From assembly GCA_046154695.1 (NCBI GenBank), contig JBJXFI010000126.1, forward strand, positions 1-12,080: a DNA stretch of 12,080 nt, written 5' to 3'. The position numbers and the translations under genes are program-made. The notes beneath the pieces were generated by a model, which was not told the DNA's origin, did not search any database, and saw nothing but the letters and a program-made list of their open reading frames with translations. Numbering within the stretch: the first letter of the stretch is position 1; each line of letters begins with the position of its first letter. Of the stretch, positions 8,227-12,080 are shown in pieces. Source of the stretch: DALYLB01 sp046154695. GTDB taxonomy: Bacteria > Acidobacteriota > Blastocatellia > RBC074.

Positions 8227-9828
8227 TCAGGTGATGGGCTCCGCCAGTTGATCGTAAAGGATCTCGTGCCGGGCCGCGAGCAGGCTTCGCAGCCATGGCA
8301 GATAGATCCGGTGATAGCCGCCCGCGAGCAGCAGGACGATCGCTCCGCCGCCGATGAGTGCGAATCGCGGATGGCCCGCGCGGGCGCATCCCCATTGAAG
8401 AATCATAAAGACCGCCAGGGGCAGGGGCATTCCGAGAATCATCACGAAACCGCCGGGATTGAGGCCGCTTCCCAGGACGACGCCGCGCGTGTCCGTCGGC
8501 TCCGGATACCGCGCCGAACAGAAACATCCGGCCATATCCCAGACATAAAAGAGCGCGGCGCAATAGAGCCCGATCATCGCGATCCCGAGGTCCGAAAAGG
8601 CCAGGTTTCCCGCGCCCGCGCCCACCAGCAGCGTCGCGCCCAGCAGGAGGCCGACCAGCAGATTCAGCGCATGATTCTTCATCCGCATCGCCGCGAAGAT
8701 CCCGGCCGGCGAGGTGAAGAAGATCTTGCGCGAGAAATGCTCGCCGCCGAGCAGGTTGCTCTTGATGTGCGAAAACAGCAGCACCGGCAGCATGCAAAGG
8801 ACCTCCGCCAGGGCATACGTCGGCGGCGGAATGAAGAAGACGAGCAGCGGCAGATAAGAGAAGAAGAAGAAGAGCAGAATCCGCAGGCTCTTGTTCTCCA
8901 GCAGGGCGTGCAGCTCCTTGAGGAAGAGCGCCGCTTCGGGGCGCCCGCGCACGGCGCGCATCGAGGGGGCGAGCCACGAGCCCCGGTTTTTCGATTTGCC
9001 ATTCGATCGAGAGGAAGCGAAAGACTCTCCCTTCCAATGGACCCGGCGAAGCATGGCCATCTCGATCCCGGCCGCCGCGAGGACGAGCAGCAGAAGCAGC
9101 GCCTCCCAGGCCAGCATCCGGCCCGTCGCGGAAATGCCCGCGGCGAGGTGGAGCCTCGCCATCAATTCGCCTGGAAGCGCCATCGAGGCCGGCGCCCGCC
9201 CGAGTCCGCGAATCGTCCGGCCAATCGCCGCGATCGTCGAATGGTCTCCGCCGATCCGCGACCGGATCAACGCAAACAGGACGGTGTTCAGGAGGCCGAA
9301 GGCGCAGAACAGAAGGATCATCCACGGCATACCGCTCGTCAGGCGATTCCGAAGCAGCGAAAGGATTCCCGCCGCCTGATTGCAGAGAATCGCGAAGAGG
9401 GCGAGGGCCGGAAGCAGAAGGAGAAACGCAAGGCCCGAGGCGGACTGCCGCCACGCCATCCACAGCCACGCGGGAAGCAGCACGAGCAGCCATGGCCCGA
9501 ACAGTCCATAAATCGACTTGCTCAGATAGATCCGCCGCGGACTCACCGGCAGCCGCATCATCCGCGGAAGCTCGATCTGCCAGCCCAGGTGAAATTGAAA
9601 GATCCCGCCCGAGATGACCCAGAATAGAAACGACAGGCTGAAAAACCAGGCCATTCGCGCAAGGGCCTGCCCCGCATCGCCCGCCCGCCCGGCTTCCCGA
9701 AGGCCCGCCAGAAGAGAAGGCCCGATCGCCAGCGAAAGGCCGGCGATCGAGAGCAGGAGGGCGGCTCCGCGCGCCGGAGACCGCCGCAGCCCGCCGAGTC
9801 TGATTTTGAGCAGCCATTTTGTCAGCAT
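8227..9828 (-). CDS. ABC-2-type transporter permease, about 12 transmembrane segments
   Basis: This 533-residue inner-membrane protein has about 12 hydrophobic spans in two sets of six. The first set lies at about 21-259. The second lies at 316-505, after a basic cytoplasmic-looking loop (around 260-300, VHWKGESFASSRSNGKSKNR). The segment LPRMMRLPVSPRRIYLSKSI (88-107) has the 'LPlsrrrlylsK' pattern that precedes a span in ABC-2-family permeases. A fused two-half permease of this length would pair with a dimer of the downstream ATPase. The start at 9828 has GGAG four bases upstream; the longer frame to 9993 overlaps the peptide gene and is arginine-rich shadow. Only 17 bases separate it from the stop of the upstream peptide precursor, so the two are probably co-transcribed. 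Substrate is unknown; a role in export of, or immunity to, the adjacent peptides is inferred from context. Confidence 0.88.
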   Translation of the reverse strand: MLTKWLLKIRLGGLRRSPARGAALLLSIAGLSLAIGPSLLAGLREAGRAGDAGQALARMAWFFSLSFLFWVISGGIFQFHLGWQIELPRMMRLPVSPRRIYLSKSIYGLFGPWLLVLLPAWLWMAWRQSASGLAFLLLLPALALFAILCNQAAGILSLLRNRLTSGMPWMILLFCAFGLLNTVLFALIRSRIGGDHSTIAAIGRTIRGLGRAPASMALPGELMARLHLAAGISATGRMLAWEALLLLLVLAAAGIEMAMLRRVHWKGESFASSRSNGKSKNRGSWLAPSMRAVRGRPEAALFLKELHALLENKSLRILLFFFFSYLPLLVFFIPPPTYALAEVLCMLPVLLFSHIKSNLLGGEHFSRKIFFTSPAGIFAAMRMKNHALNLLVGLLLGATLLVGAGAGNLAFSDLGIAMIGLYCAALFYVWDMAGCFCSARYPEPTDTRGVVLGSGLNPGGFVMILGMPLPLAVFMILQWGCARAGHPRFALIGGGAIVLLLAGGYHRIYLPWLRSLLAARHEILYDQLAEPIT

Positions 9829-9845
9829 CGTGCTCCGTCCCGCCC

Positions 9846-10244
9846 TCAGTAGCAGGCCAGGGCGGCGGTGGGGAGCAGCCCCCCGTAAAACGCCATCCCC
9901 ATCACGAGCGGGGTCGCGGTCCCCGCGCTGGCCGCGAGGACGACCGCGCCGGCCACCAGCCCCAGCCCTAAGCCCGCGAAGAACATCGCGCATTCCAGCG
10001 GCGGACGAATCCCGCCCCTGAGCGATTGAAGATCATGCAGCACGCTCGATGACGAGGTCTGCGCTTCGATTTGCGCTGCCGAAGCCGCCGCGGTCCCCGC
10101 CGAGGCGCGCGCAGGAATCGCCCTCGGATCGAGGGCCGCCGCGGCCAGAATCGCCAGGGACAACACGGCCGTCAGCATCCGGTTCAACGCGCGGCGTTGA
10201 AAGATCGCGTCCGGGTTCATATTCATGTTCGTGGCCATCTTCAT
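9846..10244 (-). CDS. bacteriocin-like peptide precursor with Sec-type segment plus double-glycine leader
   Basis: This 132-residue precursor has a basic stretch (QRRALNR, 16-22), a hydrophobic segment (23-38) and a possible signal-peptidase site after ARASA (residue 49). It then has a second, double-glycine leader, VLHDLQSLRGG (68-78). Counting back from Gly78, Leu is at -4, Leu at -7 and Asp at -8, matching the canonical pattern read by C39 proteases. The predicted core is 54 residues (79-132), hydrophobic, with GxxxG motifs (GLGLG, GLVAG) and two cysteines (85 and 131). GxxxG-rich hydrophobic cores are a hallmark of class IIb two-peptide bacteriocins. The start at 10244 has AAGGAAGG about six bases upstream and is preferred over the Met at 10292. 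It is followed after 17 bases by the ABC permease. No named family was recognised. An alternative is a glycine-zipper membrane protein, but the leader motif argues for a processed peptide. Confidence 0.78.
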   Translation of the reverse strand: MKMATNMNMNPDAIFQRRALNRMLTAVLSLAILAAAALDPRAIPARASAGTAAASAAQIEAQTSSSSVLHDLQSLRGGIRPPLECAMFFAGLGLGLVAGAVVLAASAGTATPLVMGMAFYGGLLPTAALACY

Positions 10245-10391
10245 GTTTTGCCTTCCTTCTCTCCTTTCGGAGTTGAAAATGGACCTTCTCACAGGATTGG
10301 GCCGGGGAGCAGGTCGATGTTTGTCGGCCCGCGGATCAATTTTCGCGTCGTGGAGCCCATTCGGATTCGAGGTCGTTGGACTCTCGGATGA

Positions 10392-10712
10392 TCAGCAGCC
10401 CAGATAGGTGATCCCGCCGACCACCGCGCCAGCGATCGACAGGCCCGCGCCGATGGGAGCCGTCGCGCCGCCAATCACCGCCAGCGAGCCCGCGATTCCC
10501 AGACCCAGCGCGAGCCCCGTGCCGAACGCGCACCACGGGCCGCCGCCGATCAGGCCGGCCATCATCGATTCCTCCAGCACAGCCGGCATGGACGCGTCCC
10601 CCGGGGGGAGCGACACGCCCGCGAGAATCAGCGCCGTCAGACAGACCGCCAGCGCCGCCGCCCACGCCTTCCGATGCAGCCGCTTCCGCTCTCTCTTCTT
10701 AACGATTCCCAT
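10392..10712 (-). CDS. second bacteriocin-like peptide precursor, putative partner peptide
   Basis: This 106-residue precursor has a strongly basic n-region (KKRERKRLHRK, 5-15), a hydrophobic segment (17-33) and then LEESMMAGLIGG (46-57). Relative to Gly57, Leu is at -12, Met at -7 and Leu at -4, so the hydrophobic positions of a double-glycine leader are met, though -8 is Met rather than Glu. Cleavage after Gly57 gives a 49-residue core (58-106). Cleavage after Gly58 is also possible. The core is extremely Gly/Ala/Ile-rich with GLALG and GAVVG (GxxxG), and has Cys61 and a C-terminal Cys106. The cysteine separation (45) nearly equals that in the neighbouring precursor (46). The start at 10712 has AAGGAG 10 bases upstream, while the longer frame to 10781 begins inside a structured leader. 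The gene is separated by 147 bases from the next precursor. It is most simply one half of a two-peptide bacteriocin; function is untested. Confidence 0.75.
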   Translation of the reverse strand: MGIVKKRERKRLHRKAWAAALAVCLTALILAGVSLPPGDASMPAVLEESMMAGLIGGGPWCAFGTGLALGLGIAGSLAVIGGATAPIGAGLSIAGAVVGGITYLGC

Positions 10713-10722
10713 TCGATTGAAT

Positions 10723-10821
10723 CTCCTTTCGCAAAAATAGCCGCTGAGGGAGAGGATTCCGCGCGGCGACCCGACCGGCATCCCACCTGGTTGACGCCGC
10801 CCTTCCCCCCTCCCTCAGCGG
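10723..10821 (-). promoter_or_regulatory. structured leader / attenuator-like hairpin ahead of the second peptide gene
   Basis: Perfect 12-bp arms, CCGCTGAGGGAG (10741-10752) and its complement (10810-10821), enclose 57 bases, within which a 6-bp GC stem nests (10763-10768 with 10795-10800). On the transcribed minus strand the stem is followed by CTATTTTTGC (T-run at 10733-10737), and then the AAGGAG ribosome binding site (10723-10728) of the peptide gene. A stem plus U-run 20 bases before a start codon would behave as an attenuator, or would block read-through from the protease unit. It matches no riboswitch class that I recognise. Confidence 0.5.
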
Positions 10822-10851
10822 GGTGACTTCCAAAATATGATGAATAGAAGT

Positions 10852-10873
10852 CCCGGATGATGCCCGGATGATG
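10852..10873. repeat. 11-bp perfect tandem duplication upstream of the peptide leader
   Basis: CCCGGATGATG occurs twice head to tail (10852-10862 and 10863-10873). On the minus strand the pair lies directly upstream of an AT-rich stretch (about 10830-10850, containing CATATTTTGG) that could hold a -10 element for the peptide transcript. The arrangement resembles a direct-repeat activator site, but no consensus promoter is clear, so an operator role is speculative. Confidence 0.45.
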
Positions 10874-10897
10874 CAATAACGCCGAATGGCGCCCGCG

Positions 10898-10987
10898 CGC
10901 GCCGTCCGGGAAGCGCAGGCGGCCCGAGCGATTGATATGCGGGCCACATATCGATGAACAGGCCGCATGCGCTTCCCGCACGGCGCG
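10898..10987. repeat. 90-base imperfect inverted repeat (large hairpin) between protease and peptide units
   Basis: The arms 10898-10924 and 10961-10987 pair over 27 positions with two mismatches. Inside them a 9-bp stem with one mismatch (10931-10939 with 10947-10955, ATTGATATG and CATATCGAT) caps a 7-base loop. The element begins 15 bases after the stop of the 38-residue membrane protein. It is far longer than a normal terminator stem and lacks an adjacent T-run. It may be a mobile palindromic (REP/MITE-like) element or an mRNA-stabilising or processing structure. Confidence 0.7.
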
Positions 10988-11002
10988 GCGAAGGCAACCG
11001 CC

Positions 11003-11119
11003 TCACTTCCGCTTGAAGAGCGTGCACAGGCTCAGCGCGACGGCGATCGCGCTGAAGACCCAGGTGACGATCTTCCACAGCAATTCCCTGCGTTCCTTCG
11101 ACATCGGCCGCCGTTTCAT
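11003..11119 (-). CDS. 38-residue single-span membrane protein, translationally coupled to the protease
   Basis: This short frame encodes 38 residues: a basic N-terminus (MKRRPMSKERRELL), one hydrophobic span (about 15-34, including WKIVTWVFSAIAVALSL) and a basic tail (FKRK). AAGGAG stands upstream of the ATG with a spacing of about 10 bases, inside the end of the protease gene. Its ATG overlaps the protease stop codon as ATGA, a classic sign of translational coupling. Small basic one-span proteins beside bacteriocin genes are often immunity or accessory proteins, but no family was recognised here, so that role is inferred from position and shape. The composition fits a real membrane peptide: three Trp/Phe residues near the membrane edges and charges confined to the ends. 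Confidence 0.7.
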   Translation of the reverse strand: MKRRPMSKERRELLWKIVTWVFSAIAVALSLCTLFKRK

Positions 11120-11706
11120 GGCCGCTTTCTCCTTTCGGCTTTCGGGAAGAGCAGCATTCGTCCGCCGGATTTTCGGAGGAAGAGGCGGCTTTTGATGCGG
11201 ACCCGGCCGAGCGCCGGATCAGCGTAGACCAGTTCCCCGGCGGCGGAATCGATGCGCTCGATCACGACATAATGGTCGCGGTTGACGAGGGCGATGGCGG
11301 GGAGCGGGATCGTGTCGAGATCTCGCTCCGAAATCCGCCACCCCTCGGCCTCCAGGCCCCGCTTCCGGGCGACCTCCCGCATGCGAAGCATGGAGCTCCC
11401 CCGCGGATCATCGACCAGCTCGGCGTTCCAGGCCGCGAGCGTCCGATCGATTCCGTGGTGATCGAAGACCATCTTCATCGCGGCGGCTCCGCAATCGTTC
11501 GCCGCCGCCTGAAAGATCACGCCCGACCGGCCCAGATATTCTCCGCCCAGCGCGCGGGCGAAGTCTTCGGGCGAGAGGATGCGCCGCCGCTCGATGGCGG
11601 CGGCGGTCAGCAGCAGCAGGAAGGGCAGTACGATCGCCAGCACCGCCGCCCTTCGGCGCCTCTTCCCGAGCCCGGCCGCGCTCACCCCGATAATCCCTTG
11701 CTGCAT
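11116..11706 (-). CDS. membrane-anchored C39-like cysteine protease
   Basis: This 196-residue protein probably cleaves double-glycine leaders. The C39-type core shows FQAAANDCGAAAMKMV (65-80), with the oxyanion Gln66 six residues before catalytic Cys72, then His145 in NRDHYVVIE and Asp163 in YADPALG; all four expected residues are present. Ahead of it, KRRRR (15-19) precedes a transmembrane segment (20-37). By the positive-inside rule this places the protease domain outside the cytoplasm. That differs from classical C39 domains, which are cytoplasmic and fused to ABC exporters. The start at 11706 has GGGAG five bases upstream; the longer frame to 11808 lacks a well-placed ribosome binding site. 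Its stop overlaps the start of the 38-residue protein. The two peptide precursors with double-glycine motifs downstream are its likely substrates. A C39-like family-2 hydrolase with another substrate remains possible. Confidence 0.85.
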   Translation of the reverse strand: MQQGIIGVSAAGLGKRRRRAAVLAIVLPFLLLLTAAAIERRRILSPEDFARALGGEYLGRSGVIFQAAANDCGAAAMKMVFDHHGIDRTLAAWNAELVDDPRGSSMLRMREVARKRGLEAEGWRISERDLDTIPLPAIALVNRDHYVVIERIDSAAGELVYADPALGRVRIKSRLFLRKSGGRMLLFPKAERRKRP

Positions 11707-11833
11707 GCTCTCTCCCGCCCTCTCAACTCCGAACGCATCGGAGTTCCGATCTCCCGCATTCCTTCCGGTCATGAGTAACTGACGCGGGTTCGAGGGGGAA
11801 GATTCCATCTCCGGCCATATTTTTCATGTAAAA

Positions 11834-11852
11834 GCGCGCCGAGCAGGCGCGC
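11834..11852 (-). terminator. small hairpin with short T-run upstream of the protease gene
   Basis: Perfect 7-bp arms GCGCGCC (11834-11840) and GGCGCGC (11846-11852) enclose GAGCA. On the minus strand the stem is followed by TTTTAC. It could be an intrinsic terminator of a gene lying off the right edge, or a leader attenuator of the protease transcript. The T-run is only four bases, so confidence is low. Confidence 0.35.
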
Positions 11853-11920
11853 GGCGTTTCCAGAGAGAGGGGGATGGCGACAAAGAATGAGGCATGGCCC
11901 GCCGCGAGGGTGAGGGTGTG

Positions 11921-11946
11921 ATTAAAAGTGGGACACAATTTCGCAA
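11921..11946 (-). promoter_or_regulatory. weak promoter candidate for the protease unit
   Basis: In the AT-richer patch upstream of the protease, the minus strand reads TTGCGA (11941-11946) and then TTTAAT (11921-11926; five of six matches to the -10 consensus), with a spacer of only 14 bases. The spacing is too short for a good sigma-70 promoter, so only the -10 may be real. If it is, the leader would be about 210 bases and would include the 11834-11852 hairpin. Confidence 0.22.
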
Positions 11947-11972
11947 TATTGATGGACAAGCGGCGCATTGTT

Positions 11973-12064
11973 GTGTTCCGAAGGAACACCAGACGGTAGC
12001 CGGCGGTGAAGCGAAGCGTAACCGCCGGAATTGACAGGAAAAGCCATCGAGCCCCGGCAGGGGC
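11973..12064. repeat. cluster of three REP-like hairpins
   Basis: Three short inverted repeats lie in a row: GTGTTCC/GGAACAC (11973-11979 with 11983-11989), CCGGCGGT/ACCGCCGG (12000-12007 with 12021-12028, 13-base loop containing GAAGCGAAGCG) and GCCCC/GGGGC (12051-12055 with 12060-12064). The pattern 'tagccggcggtgaag...aaccgccgg' followed by 'gagcccc....ggggcga' resembles, from memory, dispersed intergenic repeats in Acidobacteriota, Planctomycetota and similar genomes, often linked to REP-associated (RAYT) transposases. The whole stretch 11809-12080 shows no convincing coding frame; the rest of it to the window end is unexplained. Confidence 0.6.
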
Positions 12065-12080
12065 GATAGAGCGTGGCGCG

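Noticed and set aside
8248..9627. Plus-strand 459-codon frame opposite the permease
   Set aside because: Its charged, Arg/Glu/Gln-rich low-complexity translation is the complement of hydrophobic permease codons; no motif and no credible start site.
8201..9817. Upstream extension of the ATPase frame to 792 codons, suggesting a fusion protein
   Set aside because: The added part is arginine- and alanine-rich shadow opposite in frame to the permease gene, while the ATPase has its own Met with a strong ribosome binding site at 8200.
10392..10712. Lipoprotein reading of the second peptide precursor (Cys in the hydrophobic segment)
   Set aside because: The Cys at residue 24 is inside the hydrophobic stretch and not preceded by a lipobox at the end of a signal peptide.
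10741..10821. Cobalamin, TPP or c-di-GMP riboswitch
   Set aside because: The conserved core boxes of these classes that I know are not present; only a stem and T-run can be supported.
10637..10981. Minus-strand 114- and 89-codon frames between the protease unit and the second peptide
   Set aside because: They run through both large inverted repeats and into the peptide gene in another frame, with no domain-like composition.
11723..11989. Minus-strand 88-codon frame upstream of the protease, considered as another small peptide
   Set aside because: It spans a hairpin and overlaps the protease start, has no ribosome binding site and lacks a leader or Gly-rich core.

Overview
The window looks like part of a GC-rich, probably Gram-negative bacterial chromosome. 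Every gene I can support lies on the minus strand, so transcription runs from high to low coordinates. The hints about the source are weak. They are a giant NHL-repeat/PA14/IPT surface protein of a kind common in Acidobacteriota, Planctomycetota and related soil or aquatic phyla, and families of intergenic hairpin repeats at both window edges. I would not assign a phylum more firmly than that. I saw no rRNA, tRNA, CRISPR array, integrase or transposase gene.

Layout from the right edge, in transcription order. Positions 11809-12080 hold no gene, but carry a cluster of small REP-like hairpins. Next comes a compact accessory locus. A membrane-anchored C39-type cysteine protease (11116-11706) overlaps by ATGA a 38-residue single-span membrane protein (11003-11119). 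A structured 290-base intergenic region follows, with a 27-bp imperfect inverted repeat, an 11-bp tandem duplication, and a 12-bp stem followed by a T-run. Then comes a small Gly/Ala-rich secreted peptide precursor (10392-10712), and a second such precursor (9846-10244). Only 17 bases after the second precursor starts an ABC-2-type exporter: a 12-span permease (8227-9828), an ATPase (7439-8200) and a Yip1-family membrane protein (6640-7374).

Together these genes look like a bacteriocin-like two-peptide system. Both precursors combine a basic N-terminus and hydrophobic segment (Sec-type signal or anchor) with a later double-glycine leader motif. Both end in a hydrophobic core of about 50 residues rich in GxxxG, with one Cys near each end at nearly identical spacing (45 and 46 residues apart). 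The protease has an intact Gln/Cys/His/Asp catalytic set, but sits behind an N-terminal transmembrane anchor that would place it outside the cytoplasm. No fused C39-ABC exporter is present. My model is Sec export followed by extracytoplasmic C39 cleavage, with the ABC-2/Yip1 module giving self-protection or moving the mature peptide. The model is inference; the motifs are visible in the sequence.

Downstream of a good candidate sigma-70 promoter (6583-6611) lies a separate 1998-residue secreted or surface multidomain protein (425-6421). It has two NHL propeller regions, several cadherin/PKD/HYR-type modules, a PA14 domain and a C-terminal IPT/TIG domain. It is followed by a weak terminator candidate and a 145-bp tandem repeat array (1-345) containing an 11-bp perfect palindrome per unit.
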